From Candidatus Sedimenticola sp. (ex Thyasira tokunagai) (GTDB lineage: Bacteria > Pseudomonadota > Gammaproteobacteria > Chromatiales > Chromatiaceae): a stretch of DNA of 64,000 bases. A program made the translations under genes and the position numbers. The notes under the pieces were generated by a model. It had not been told where the DNA came from and made no database searches. It was given only the letters and a program-made list of their open reading frames with translations. The DNA lies in contig CP134874.1 of assembly GCA_037318855.1 (NCBI GenBank), forward strand, positions 62,001-126,000, read 5' to 3'. Positions 8,708-21,155 of this stretch are shown here, piece after piece; the first letter of the stretch is position 1, and each line of letters opens with the position of its first letter.

Positions 8708-8994
8708 CGCAACAGTCTCGGGGGTGGTGAAATCAGCGAGCCGGATGGGAAATGGTCAAGTGAAGAGGGGTGATCCTGAAAAGCGGCATGTCTGTCGGCC
8801 TGGGTGACATGGCGTGTATATCGCGCCTCGGTGAAGAGCGCGAGATCACTGATTCCCAACCGCCCCACCAGCGCGGTACGCGCCTGTAGAGGTTGGGTTG
8901 CTGAATGTTGTTGATCAACCGCATCCACGGCAGTCAAAGCTATCGACAGGCAGCCGATGCTTAGGAACAGCAAGAAAAGAGTGGATTTGCGCAT
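8704..8994 (-). CDS. Small exported protein, unknown function
   Basis: 96 residues. A clear signal peptide (MRKSTLFLLFLSIGCLSIALTA) precedes a short mature region without recognised motifs. Its stop overlaps the start of the FtsX-like permease, and it appears to be the first gene of the minus-strand cluster running to the NosL-like genes. It could be a periplasmic partner of the ABC system. I do not recognise a family. The coding call rests on the signal peptide and the 4-bp overlap. Confidence 0.6.
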   Translation of the reverse strand: MRKSTLFLLFLSIGCLSIALTAVDAVDQQHSATQPLQARTALVGRLGISDLALFTEARYTRHVTQADRHAAFQDHPSSLDHFPSGSLISPPPRLLR

Positions 8995-9445
8995 GCCTGA
9001 TTTGAGTGAGATAGGTCACAAAAAGATTAACGATGCGTCATAAACTAGATGCCTCCCCCAAGGCCCGCATTGAGCATTCTCAAGGGAATGGTTACTGACC
9101 GATATTCCTGGGTATTATCTATTCAAAAATAGGCCATATGCCTCATTGGCAAGTTAAATGGCACAGATAAAACACTCAGGTTGTTGGTAGAAAAGTTACG
9201 CTGGTCTCTTTTCATACAACTGCCTTTGGTAACCGGCTCCAAGACAGCTACTCCACACCACCCCGGAGATAAGGTCGCACCCTATACCCATGGGCCGCCA
9301 CTTCGCAGTTCACGAGCAGCAGTCAATAAAATCGTCCTGCTTGGCGCTTGCAGGCATCTGGTGTCATGCGGTTTTTCAGCTGCAGTTCCTCTCTTCTCCC
9401 CAACACTCTATAATTGGTGGTTTTTTCAACGCCGGATCACCCCCC
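8995..9445. promoter_or_regulatory. Divergent intergenic region upstream of metH
   Basis: This 450-bp interval separates the minus-strand ABC cluster from metH, so promoters for both should lie here. I looked for cobalamin, SAM and SAH riboswitch hallmarks and found none I would defend. A frame open from 9290 would extend MetH by 52 residues with no resemblance to the family, so I treat it as leader sequence. Confidence 0.4.
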
Positions 9446-13141
<3,696 letters not shown>

Positions 13142-13178
13142 CAGCACCCGACCTCTGAACAACTCATGGCCTATTGGT

Positions 13179-13240
13179 GTAGGAGCGGTCTCCTGGACCG
13201 CGATCGAATACCCATCGCGCTTCGTGAAAGCGCTCCTACA
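13179..13240. repeat. REP-like palindrome
   Basis: GTAGGAGCG (13179-13187) pairs with CGCTCCTAC (13231-13239) around GC-rich inner sequence. This GTAGGAGCG class of extragenic palindrome is common in pseudomonads and other gammaproteobacteria. It lies just after metH and could protect or terminate its transcript. Confidence 0.75.
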
Positions 13241-13261
13241 TAACCGCCACAAAATCTCCGG

Positions 13262-13290
13262 TTGACCTCCTTGCCTGGAACCAATAAATT
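13262..13290 (+). promoter_or_regulatory. Candidate sigma70 promoter of bcp
   Basis: TTGACC (13262-13267) and TAAATT (13285-13290) are separated by 17 bp and lie 40 bp before the bcp start. The match is moderate and read by eye. Confidence 0.45.
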
Positions 13291-13330
13291 TGCGCTATAA
13301 CAAGAGAGTTCGACCCACCGAGGAGAAACC

Positions 13331-13795
13331 ATGCTTAAACCCGGCGACAAGGCTCCGGAATTTGAACTGCCCAATGCCGATCTGGAGGTAACTCAGTCGG
13401 CAGACTATATCGGCAGTAAGAATCTGGTGCTCTACTTCTATCCCAAAGACGATACTCCAGGCTGCACTATGGAGGCGACCGACTTCTCTGATCTGGTGGA
13501 TGGATTTAAGGCTCTGGATACCGAAGTACTCGGTGTCAGCCGCGATAACTGCCTAAGCCACGGTGAGTTTCGCGACAAACACGGACTATCCATTGGTCTG
13601 CTGGCGGATATCGAAGGGATACTCTGCGAAGCCTATGATGTCTGGCGCGAGAAAGAGGCCCATGGTAAGAAGCGTATGGTGATCATGCGTTCCACATTTG
13701 TTATCGATAAAGCGGGGACTATTCGCCACGCCCTCTACGATGTGAAACCGAAAGACCATGCCGCCGAGGTATTAGAGTTGGTGCGGTCACTCTAA
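13331..13795 (+). CDS. bcp: Thioredoxin-dependent thiol peroxidase (Bcp/PrxQ)
   Basis: 154 residues, the family's normal size. It reduces hydroperoxides using thioredoxin. The peroxidatic site PKDDTPGCTMEA is near residue 38. The usual resolving Cys five residues later is absent (CTMEATDF), which points to a one-Cys variant or a resolving Cys elsewhere, for example Cys near residue 75 or 98. A GAGGAG ribosome site precedes the ATG. The gene is alone on this strand between a promoter-like sequence and a palindromic repeat. Confidence 0.93.
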   Translation: MLKPGDKAPEFELPNADLEVTQSADYIGSKNLVLYFYPKDDTPGCTMEATDFSDLVDGFKALDTEVLGVSRDNCLSHGEFRDKHGLSIGLLADIEGILCEAYDVWREKEAHGKKRMVIMRSTFVIDKAGTIRHALYDVKPKDHAAEVLELVRSL

Positions 13796-13822
13796 ACCTG
13801 CGAGAAGGTGTTGTTGTGAGGC

Positions 13823-13978
13823 TAGCCCGGATATTTCACCCGATCGCTTTAAAAAATTTATAACTTATTGTTTCTACTTGCAATTAATGGGATATTAGCA
13901 ATAGTACAAAGTGTAACCGGAGTTCGCTGAACGCGTCCTCGCACCGATCTCGCGCTCCCGGGTGGAACATCCGGGCTA
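13823..13978. repeat. 156-bp element with 20-bp inverted ends
   Basis: The left end TAGCCCGGATATTTCACCCG (13823-13842) matches the reverse complement of the right end (13959-13978) at 18 of 20 positions. The interior is AT-rich on the left and GC-rich on the right. The right end contains the stop codon of the neighbouring HD-domain gene, so the element may have replaced that gene's last codons. MITE-like. Confidence 0.75.
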
Positions 13979-14404
13979 GGAGATAAAATTCTTAAGCTTC
14001 CACCACGCCTTGTGGTATTTTTTTATCCGCTCCAGATCCCTCTCCGTCACCGAGCTCAATCTTAGAATATTGATATTGTCTTCGATATCCGCCTTTTTGA
14101 TTTTGGATGCCAGCTCATTCTCCAAAACCCGTTCAAGATAGATCTCATAGTTCTCACCCTCCCCCTTGGTGAGACTCTGTACCGCGTCAACAACGGTCGC
14201 AGGAATCCCCTCATCCAACAGATCAGCAGCCTCAAGACCGGAATCTTCCAGTGCATCGTGGAGCAGTGCCACCGACATCTCCACCTCCGTCTCCATCTTT
14301 GCCATGATACGAAGAGGATGAAGAATATAGGCTTTACCCACTTTATCTTTCTGTCCCGAGTGGGCTTTTAGCGCTATCTCAAGTGACTTCTCGAAAAGGT
14401 TCAC
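13976..14404 (-). CDS. HD-domain (SpoT-like) hydrolase domain protein
   Basis: 142 residues forming a stand-alone HD-superfamily domain. The metal-binding residues are seen in AHSGQKDKVGKAYILHP and in LLHDALEDSG. The arrangement matches the hydrolase domain of RelA/SpoT proteins and small alarmone hydrolases, but no synthetase domain is present and the substrate is unproven. It is transcribed alone. Its TAG stop lies in the end of a palindromic repeat, so its original C-terminus may have been a little different. Confidence 0.8.
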   Translation of the reverse strand: MNLFEKSLEIALKAHSGQKDKVGKAYILHPLRIMAKMETEVEMSVALLHDALEDSGLEAADLLDEGIPATVVDAVQSLTKGEGENYEIYLERVLENELASKIKKADIEDNINILRLSSVTERDLERIKKYHKAWWKLKNFIS

Positions 14405-14594
14405 GATTCCCCCAAAAGAGTAAGGCGTTTAAAAGGCAAAAGCATGGGTAACAGAAGTAAAGCAAAACAGTAGAACCGTTGAAACAACCTCATCCCTAGC
14501 TCCTTGTCTATGTTATTCACTCTGATTCAGCACTGACCTGTCATGCCTGGGTGATTTTTTCTTGGGAAAAAATAACATCGTATATGCAAGGTTG

Positions 14595-15290
14595 TCACCC
14601 CTCTGCCAATAATTCCAGCCGGGTAAAAAGTCGCAACCACTCATCATCCATACCTACCTCAATGGTCAACTTTTCCCCTGTATAGGGGTGACGAAAAGAG
14701 ATGCTCTGTGCCATCAGCAGTAGTCGATGACTATCCAGGTGGTCCCGAAAAAGCTGATTCTGTTTGCCGTCACCATGAGTGGTGTCACCGACGATGGGGT
14801 GGAATATGTGCTTCATATGTTTGCGGATCTGGTGCATACGGCCGGTGAGGGGGGTGATCTCCAGCAGGGAGAAGCGGGCGGTGGTGTATCGGCTCACCGC
14901 ATAAGGCAGCTCAACAGTGGCCAACCGGCGGTAGTCGGTAACGGCTTCCTGGCGCTCCCTCCCCTCCTCTTCCAGCAGAGCGTAATTGATGTGCCCCTGA
15001 TCATCGGTGTAGCCACGCACCACTGCCAGATAGCGCTTCTCCACCCGCCGCGCCTCAAATTCACCAACCAGTTGTCGCGCTGCATCGGAACTGAGGGCAA
15101 AGAGCAACACGCCGGAGGTAGGACGGTCTAAACGATGTACCGGGTAGACCCACTGCCCGATCTGATCACGCAGCGCCTGCAGGGCAAAACGGGTTCCATC
15201 CGATATACGAGTACGGTGAACCAGCATGCCGGCGGGCTTGTCGATGGCGATGTAGTGCTCGTCTCGATAGAGAATAGGAAGGTTGGTCAT
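14595..15290 (-). CDS. truC: tRNA pseudouridine(65) synthase
   Basis: 231 residues of the RluA family. It isomerises a uridine to pseudouridine; TruC acts on U65 of tRNAs. The catalytic Asp is in VHRLDRPTSGVLLFA near residue 54, and the conserved ITPLTGRMHQIRKHM segment is present. The short length without an S4 domain and the HPIVGDTTHGDGKQN segment support TruC over RluC/RluD. The ATG at 15290 is chosen because MTNLPILYRDEHYIAIDKP is the typical N-terminus; the upstream ATG would add 24 unrelated residues. Confidence 0.88.
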   Translation of the reverse strand: MTNLPILYRDEHYIAIDKPAGMLVHRTRISDGTRFALQALRDQIGQWVYPVHRLDRPTSGVLLFALSSDAARQLVGEFEARRVEKRYLAVVRGYTDDQGHINYALLEEEGRERQEAVTDYRRLATVELPYAVSRYTTARFSLLEITPLTGRMHQIRKHMKHIFHPIVGDTTHGDGKQNQLFRDHLDSHRLLLMAQSISFRHPYTGEKLTIEVGMDDEWLRLFTRLELLAEG

Positions 15291-15392
15291 GGCGCAATAA
15301 TATAGGAAGCAGGTAAGTGCGGGTAAGGTTTTGCGGCAAAGCCCCTCTTGGGGTAAGGTCAACCTAATGAAGGCCGATCCACTCTTATCACT

Positions 15393-17714
15393 GTGAAACT
15401 TCGTACTCAGATCCTGCTGTTCTCCTTTCTGTTCGCTCTGACGCCCCTGCTGTTGGCGGTGCTTATCAATCTACCGCTGGTACTGGAGCGAATGGAGCGC
15501 TTCTATCATGAAGCTCACTTGCAGAATCTGCAGGCCGATTTTCGTGATCTTGATCAGCACCTGGCGAGCCGCAACGAGATGGTGCGCCTGCTTACTAAGC
15601 TGCCGGCGCCCGGCATCATGCTCGGTAGCGAGAGCCCGACTGAGGATGCCATCGTTGATCTGGCCAGGGCCCAGTACATTCACTGGATAGGGCAGATACT
15701 TGCGAGCCAGCTCGATATCGTGCAGATCGTTTTCTTTGATGCCACCGGGCAGGAGCGCTTCTGGCTCGACCGAGATACCGCTGACCAGGCGTGGCAGCCC
15801 ACCATGCAGCGCCCCACCCGCCCACCGGAGGAGTTTATTGCCACCGGTCTGCAGGGGGAGCCGGGGCAGGTACTGGTCAGTTCCATCAGCCTCGACCCCG
15901 AGGCGGGGGCGGTGGACCCACGCAAGTTCATGACCCTGCGACTGATCAGCCCGATTCATCAAGGTGGTGAGGGTGGTCCGGTCGGTGCCGCAATGATCAG
16001 TATCGATGTCGGCGGCATGGCGCGCTACTACCGCAATACGCTCTGGGTTCGCGACAACGGGAATTTTCTCACGCACCTGGATCCAGACAGCCCTGACAGC
16101 AACGCCTTTGATCGTTTTCCCGGTCTGGAAAAGCTCTTTACCGGCGCCAAAGCCACTCTCTGGGAAGGGAATGGGCAACAGATTATGTGGGTGCCGATGT
16201 TTATCACTGAACAGGCGGGAGCACTCTGGGTAGGTAGACAGGTTGACCCTTCCCCTATCGCCGAATTCCGCAATGTGGTCACCCTGCGTGTACTGAGCAT
16301 CGTTTTTATTCTTATTGTCGCCACCTGGGCCGCTTCCCAGTGGCTGGCGCGACGTGCCAGCCGGGTTAGCCATGAACTCACTGATGGCATTCAACATATC
16401 CTTGAGCACGAAGAGGCGGTGGCGTTCAACTGGACCAGCTCTGAGGAGCTGAAAACCCTGGGGGAGAGTCTCTCCCGTCTGGCAGCCGAACATGGTCGCA
16501 ATACCCGCAACCTGCGCGCTCACGCCAGAGAGCTGGAGGAGTCGAACCGCTATAAATCTCAGTTTCTTGCCAATGTCAGCCATGAGTTGCGCACACCGCT
16601 CAACTCCATCCTTCTGCTATCAAAGCTGCTGAGCGGGAAAAACAGCGGCCTCGGCCTTGAACAGCAGAAACAGGCAAAGGTGATCAATGAGGCCGGCACC
16701 GACCTACAGACGCTAATCGACAACATTCTCGACCTCTCCCGTATCGAGGCGCGCCGCACTGAGTTCAACTTAGAGAGTATTGAACTAAGCGTTATGCTAA
16801 AGGGTTTAATTGAGCTGATGCAGCCGCAATTCGATGCCAAGGGGATCGAATTGCGGCTGGAGATTTTGCCCGACGCACCACAACGTGTGATCTCCGATCC
16901 TGACAAGGTCCGGCAGATACTGAAGAACTTTCTCTCTAACTCAGTCAAATTCGCTGACGGCGGCGATGTCTGGATAAGGCTGGCGGCGGAGGGCAAGAGC
17001 GACCTCTGTGACTGTGAGCTGCGCATCAGCGTAGAGGATGACGGCATCGGCATCGCCAAAGATAAGCATGATCAGATTTTCGAGGCGTTCAAGCAGGCGG
17101 AGGGCTCCACCAACCGGCGTTACGGCGGCACCGGCCTGGGGCTTAGCATCAGCCGCCAGCTGGCCCATCTGCTAGGTGGAAAGATCACCCTGGAGAGCCA
17201 GGAGGGAGTCGGCAGCACCTTCTCTCTGCTGCTGCCGCTGGAGTTTGAGCGTGGCCAACTGACAGAGCGAGCCGAGGTCCATCGTGAACAGGATAAGTTA
17301 CCAGTAGTATCGAGCGAACCTCCACCCGCCAACTTCGGGGGGCAGCAGGTGCTGGTTGTAGATAACAGTGTACAGAACCTGCTTATGATTACCCCGTTGC
17401 TTGAGGGCTGGGGCCTGAGGGTAACGGCAGCAGCGGATAGCCAGGAGACACTGGAGGTGCTGGAGGAGGACGGCCCCTTCTCCCTGGTACTGGTGGACAT
17501 CATAATGCCCCACTCCGAAGGCTGTGATACGATCAGCTGTATAAGAGGTGAGGTACAGCACCAGCGGCTGCCCATCATTGCCCTGATCGGTGAAGCCGAT
17601 GCACAGTCGCCCTGCCTCACAGCGGGTGCAGATAACATCATCGCCAAGCCGATTGAGCCGAAGCTGCTGAAAGAGGCCCTCGCACAACATCTACACGAAG
17701 AGGATAGAGACTAA
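15393..17714 (+). CDS. Hybrid sensor histidine kinase with receiver domain
   Basis: 773 residues from a GTG start. A membrane segment near residues 8-28 is followed by a periplasmic Cache-like sensor region and a second segment near 300-318. Then come a helical linker, a HisKA domain with the phosphorylatable His in SHELRTPLNS, a HATPase domain (NFLSNSVKF, DDGIGI, GGTGLGLS) and a C-terminal receiver. The receiver keeps the phospho-acceptor Asp (LVDIIMP) and Lys (AKPIEP), but the acidic pair reads VDN instead of VDD. A response regulator gene starts 5 bp downstream, so the two form one signalling unit. The signal is unknown. Confidence 0.9.
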   Translation: MKLRTQILLFSFLFALTPLLLAVLINLPLVLERMERFYHEAHLQNLQADFRDLDQHLASRNEMVRLLTKLPAPGIMLGSESPTEDAIVDLARAQYIHWIGQILASQLDIVQIVFFDATGQERFWLDRDTADQAWQPTMQRPTRPPEEFIATGLQGEPGQVLVSSISLDPEAGAVDPRKFMTLRLISPIHQGGEGGPVGAAMISIDVGGMARYYRNTLWVRDNGNFLTHLDPDSPDSNAFDRFPGLEKLFTGAKATLWEGNGQQIMWVPMFITEQAGALWVGRQVDPSPIAEFRNVVTLRVLSIVFILIVATWAASQWLARRASRVSHELTDGIQHILEHEEAVAFNWTSSEELKTLGESLSRLAAEHGRNTRNLRAHARELEESNRYKSQFLANVSHELRTPLNSILLLSKLLSGKNSGLGLEQQKQAKVINEAGTDLQTLIDNILDLSRIEARRTEFNLESIELSVMLKGLIELMQPQFDAKGIELRLEILPDAPQRVISDPDKVRQILKNFLSNSVKFADGGDVWIRLAAEGKSDLCDCELRISVEDDGIGIAKDKHDQIFEAFKQAEGSTNRRYGGTGLGLSISRQLAHLLGGKITLESQEGVGSTFSLLLPLEFERGQLTERAEVHREQDKLPVVSSEPPPANFGGQQVLVVDNSVQNLLMITPLLEGWGLRVTAAADSQETLEVLEEDGPFSLVLVDIIMPHSEGCDTISCIRGEVQHQRLPIIALIGEADAQSPCLTAGADNIIAKPIEPKLLKEALAQHLHEEDRD

Positions 17715-17719
17715 ACAGC

Positions 17720-18571
17720 ATGAATCGCTATACCGGGTTCAAACTCCTGATCGTAGACGATCACGAGCATAATCTCTTCACCCTGCGTACCCTTGTGCAA
17801 CAACACATGGACGTAGCGATACTGGAAGCCACATCCGGCCAACAGGCGTTGGATATCGCCCAGGCAGACCACGACATCGATCTCATCATACTCGATGTGC
17901 AGATGCCGGAGATGGATGGCTTTCAGACAGCTTCAATGCTGAAGATCCGTAAGAAAACCCGCGACATCCCCATTATCTTCCTTACCGCTGCCTTCAAGAC
18001 TGAAGAGTTTCAGCAGAAAGGCTATGACGTCGGCGCGGTGGACTACCTGCTTAAACCTATCGACGACAACCAGCTGATCAACAAGATCAGTACTTACTTC
18101 CGCCTGATAGAGAAAGAGCGTGAGCTCAATCTGGTGTTGGAGCAGAAGGTCACTGAGCGTACCGCTGAGCTGGCCCAGGCAAAACAGCACCTGGAGAACA
18201 TCATCAACTATATGGGCGAAGCACTGCTGGTGCTCAGTCCGGACGGCAAGATTATCGAGGTAAACCCCGCCTGCTGTCAGATGCTGGGATACACTGAAGA
18301 GACGATGCAGGGAATGGGCATCGGTGACATCTTCGAAGAAGAGGAGGATGAACAGGCAGGTGCCTTTATGGGTATTTGGCTGGAGGCGCTGATCCGTGTC
18401 GGCGCATTAAGCAAGATTGAGGCGCGCTTCATTACCAGTGACGGCCGCAGGGTGCCGATCCTCTTTTCGCGTACCGCGATAAAAGATGAAGCCGGTGAAA
18501 TCAGTGATATTATCTGCATCGCCAAAGATATGAGTGGATATATACGCCAGGAAGAGACAGTGGTGCAGTAG
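17720..18571 (+). CDS. Response regulator with PAS output domain
   Basis: 283 residues. A complete receiver domain (IVDDHEHN, the acceptor in ILDVQMPEMDG, KPID) occupies about residues 5-125. A coiled-coil helix and one PAS domain (about 155-275) follow. There is no DNA-binding, GGDEF or kinase output, so it probably works by protein interaction or feeds back on the adjacent hybrid kinase. The receiver class is the one found with hybrid kinases. It is encoded just after that kinase and before an ArsR-type regulator gene. Confidence 0.88.
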   Translation: MNRYTGFKLLIVDDHEHNLFTLRTLVQQHMDVAILEATSGQQALDIAQADHDIDLIILDVQMPEMDGFQTASMLKIRKKTRDIPIIFLTAAFKTEEFQQKGYDVGAVDYLLKPIDDNQLINKISTYFRLIEKERELNLVLEQKVTERTAELAQAKQHLENIINYMGEALLVLSPDGKIIEVNPACCQMLGYTEETMQGMGIGDIFEEEEDEQAGAFMGIWLEALIRVGALSKIEARFITSDGRRVPILFSRTAIKDEAGEISDIICIAKDMSGYIRQEETVVQ

Positions 18572-18616
18572 GAGGCGCTTGTGCGCAACCTTAGCTGGAG
18601 AGAGATTCAGGAGTAG

Positions 18617-18961
18617 ATGATGAATGACAACACCGAACCCACTGAGGGTAATGAAGATACAACGCTAACTGCCAATGCGCTGAAAGCGATGGCCCATCCG
18701 TTGCGCTGGAAGATACTCTGTTCGCTTGGCGATGCAGAGCTCTCCGTTGGAGAGATCGTGGAGCGCACCGGCACGTCCCAGAGCAATATATCCCAGCATC
18801 TCGAGCAGCTGCGTAACAAGAATATCGTTGTCTCCCGCAAAGAGGCCAACCGTATTTACTACCGCATCCGCAACGGTCAGCTCCTTACCCTGATCGGTAC
18901 GATGCGCACCGTACTCTGTCCAGCCAATCTCGATGATCGCTACCCGTTCGACGGCAGCTGA
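18617..18961 (+). CDS. ArsR-family winged-helix transcriptional regulator
   Basis: 114 residues. The winged helix-turn-helix is clear: LKAMAHPLRWKILCSL, then the recognition helix in GTSQSNISQHLEQLRNKN. No ArsR metal site CxCxxC is present; a lone Cys near the end does not make a metal site. It follows the two-component genes and precedes zapE. It could start at either of two adjacent ATGs; AGGAG lies just upstream. The target and ligand are unknown. Confidence 0.85.
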   Translation: MMNDNTEPTEGNEDTTLTANALKAMAHPLRWKILCSLGDAELSVGEIVERTGTSQSNISQHLEQLRNKNIVVSRKEANRIYYRIRNGQLLTLIGTMRTVLCPANLDDRYPFDGS

Positions 18962-18989
18962 CAGACAGAGAGAGCCCATGGCCTGACAG

Positions 18990-20087
18990 ATGACCCCGGC
19001 TGATTACTATCAGGCGCAGCTGCTGCGTGGTGATATTGAGGCGGATCCATCCCAGGCGATGGTGATAGATCAACTGCAATCACTCTATGAGCGGCTGTTA
19101 CAACCTCCAGCTAAAACGCCTTATGGCCTGCTCTCCAAACTTCTGCAGCGGGGAGCAAGCATAACACCAGTGAAGGGCCTCTATATCTGGGGCGGTGTAG
19201 GCTGCGGCAAAACCTGGCTGGTGGACCTGTTCTACAACCAACTCCCTTTTAATCAGAAGCTCCGCCTCCACTTTCACCAGTTCATGCGTAACATCCATCA
19301 GGAACTGGCCTCCCTCAAGTGTACAAAAGATCCTCTTGAGGAGGTGGCGAACAGCCTCGCCAAGCGCACCCGTATCCTCTGCCTGGATGAGTTCATCGTC
19401 ACCGATATTGGTGATGCTATGATTCTGGCAAAACTACTGAAAGCGCTGTTTCACCGCGGCATCAGTTTAGTCACCACCTCCAATACACCACCCCACAATC
19501 TCTACAAAGACGGCCTGCAACGCAGCGGCTTTCTACCGGCTATCGAGCTGTTGAAACAACACACCGAAGTGGTAAACCTGGACGGCGACATCGACTACCG
19601 GTTGCGTTACCTGGAGCAGGCCACCGTCTACCACACCCCGCTGGAACCGGGGGTGGACGAAAAACTGCTCGAAGAGTTCCGACATCTGGCACCGGAGAGA
19701 ACGAAGGGTGTCGAGTCGATCCACATTTTTGGCCGCGACATTCCACTTATGTATATGGCCGATGATGTCATCTGGTTCGATTTTATGCAGCTATGTGGGC
19801 CACCGCGCAGCCAGGCTGACTACCTGGAGCTGGCACGCAGTTTCCATACTGTCATCATCTCCGACATACCCTGCCTTGGACCCGCCCTGGATGATGCCAC
19901 ACGCCGTTTTATATATCTGGTAGATGAGTTCTACGACCGTGGCGTTAAGTTGGTAATCAGCGCCGCCGAACCACCCGAGTCCCTTTACCAGGGAGAGCGC
20001 CTCGCCTTCGACTTCCAGCGAGCAGCCAGCCGCCTGAAAGAGATGCAGTCCACCAATTATCTGACGCGGGAGCATCGACCGGGTTAG
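18990..20087 (+). CDS. zapE: Cell division ATPase ZapE (AFG1-like)
   Basis: 365 residues, typical of ZapE. It is an AAA+-like ATPase linked to the Z-ring under stress in E. coli; the mitochondrial homologue is AFG1/LACE1. Walker A is GGVGCGKT near residue 68, and Walker B is ILCLDEF. The family motifs HFHQFMRNIH, VTTSNTPPHNLYKDGLQR and FDFQRAASRLKEMQS are all present. It starts 28 bp after the ArsR-type gene and is followed by slyX. Confidence 0.93.
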   Translation: MTPADYYQAQLLRGDIEADPSQAMVIDQLQSLYERLLQPPAKTPYGLLSKLLQRGASITPVKGLYIWGGVGCGKTWLVDLFYNQLPFNQKLRLHFHQFMRNIHQELASLKCTKDPLEEVANSLAKRTRILCLDEFIVTDIGDAMILAKLLKALFHRGISLVTTSNTPPHNLYKDGLQRSGFLPAIELLKQHTEVVNLDGDIDYRLRYLEQATVYHTPLEPGVDEKLLEEFRHLAPERTKGVESIHIFGRDIPLMYMADDVIWFDFMQLCGPPRSQADYLELARSFHTVIISDIPCLGPALDDATRRFIYLVDEFYDRGVKLVISAAEPPESLYQGERLAFDFQRAASRLKEMQSTNYLTREHRPG

Positions 20088-20160
20088 TACCGTGACACCG
20101 AGGGTGTGGGAATAAAGTACAATGGGTCTCATCAGAGGCAACCCCAGGCAGGATTTTCCA

Positions 20161-20361
20161 GTGCAAGACGATATCATCGACCTACAGACCCGGCTGGCCT
20201 TCCAGGAGGACGCCCTGCAAGAACTGACCCTCACTACCACCCACCAGCAGAATTTGATCGACATGCTGCAGCGAAAAGTGCTTAACCTGGAAGAGCAGCT
20301 CCGCTCACTCGAACCCCAAGAGGGGATGGGTACAATCAATGAGAGGCCGCCTCATTACTGA
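20161..20361 (+). CDS. slyX: SlyX-like protein
   Basis: 66 residues from a GTG at 20161. SlyX is a short coiled-coil protein of unknown role. The pattern IIDLQTRLAFQEDALQEL, then LQRKVLNLEEQL, is characteristic. An upstream ATG at 20122 would add 13 residues not seen in the family, so the GTG is preferred; family members begin two or three residues before the IIDL motif. Confidence 0.85.
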   Translation: MQDDIIDLQTRLAFQEDALQELTLTTTHQQNLIDMLQRKVLNLEEQLRSLEPQEGMGTINERPPHY

Positions 20362-20405
20362 GGCAAGTAAATCCACTAACAGTCTGGTCAGAGATACTTT
20401 AAAAA

Positions 20406-21093
20406 ATGAAAAACACACTCTGCATTTGCAGATTAAAAAATATCTTTATTGCCACCCTGTTATGCCTCTCTCTGACGCCGACCCATTCAGTACAGGCCTG
20501 TGGCTGGTGGGGTGACGGAGATGTTAATAGGGACGTCGATGAGGTGCTTACCTCCTTAGATGGGAAACTGTTGCCACAAACCCTCTCCATTAAACACATC
20601 CAAGCTGCCGGGAAGGATGGGATACGGTATTGCCATGCCCGACCCAGGCCGCGCCATACCCTATCTACAGGCAACCAACGGCCGCCTTATCAACCGTATA
20701 GCAGAACTGAAAACATTTGGATTTAAAACAGTGATTGATCTCGGAACACCTGCAAAAACAGCCTATTTACACCGACAGGAGACTGAGGCCTTGGGTATGC
20801 GCTATATCAGCATCCCGGTTGTCGGTGAGATACCGAGTCAAGACCAGGTTAATGATTTCAGCCATCAAGTTGTTGTCGGCGGCAACGATATGTTGTTGGT
20901 CTATGCACCAAGCTCAGCACTACTCGGCACTATGTGGTCGGCCTACCGAATCAACCTGGGAGCCCCACTGGAGTTTGCCATCAGAGAGGGAACTGATTTG
21001 GGCATGAAGCCTGAGCAGGAATCCGAACTCCGTAAACAACTAAGCAACAAACGCCGACTAACAGAAACAAAGCCTGACTCAGCAACTCACTGA
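20406..21093 (+). pseudogene. Exported phosphatase-like protein, frameshifted
   Basis: Frame one gives a signal peptide and a mature start near ACGWWGDGD up to IQAAGKDG. The rest of the domain (YGIAMPDPGRAIPYLQ onward) lies in another frame. Reading GGG at 20619-20621 as GG would join them into a protein of about 228 residues. The domain resembles the DUF442 / dual-specificity phosphatase-like group. The catalytic loop, expected as HCxxGxR, reads YAPSSALLG, so Cys and Arg are both missing and no phosphatase activity is expected even if the frame is intact. It converges on the TorD-like gene. The extra G may be a sequencing error. Confidence 0.65.
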
Positions 21094-21155
21094 CCCAGGC
21101 TCTGTCTCTGTTAAGACCTTACTTACATTAATGTAGATGGGGCTATGATTTTTCC

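Noticed and set aside
9290..9445. Extension of MetH by 52 residues to an upstream ATG
   Set aside because: The added residues do not resemble MetH, and the normal N-terminus begins at 9446.
8995..9445. Possible cobalamin, SAM or SAH riboswitch before metH
   Set aside because: No consensus box or stem pattern could be identified; a covariance search would be needed.
15471..16583. 370-codon minus-strand frame opposite the hybrid kinase
   Set aside because: No start context, no motifs; the plus-strand kinase is certain.
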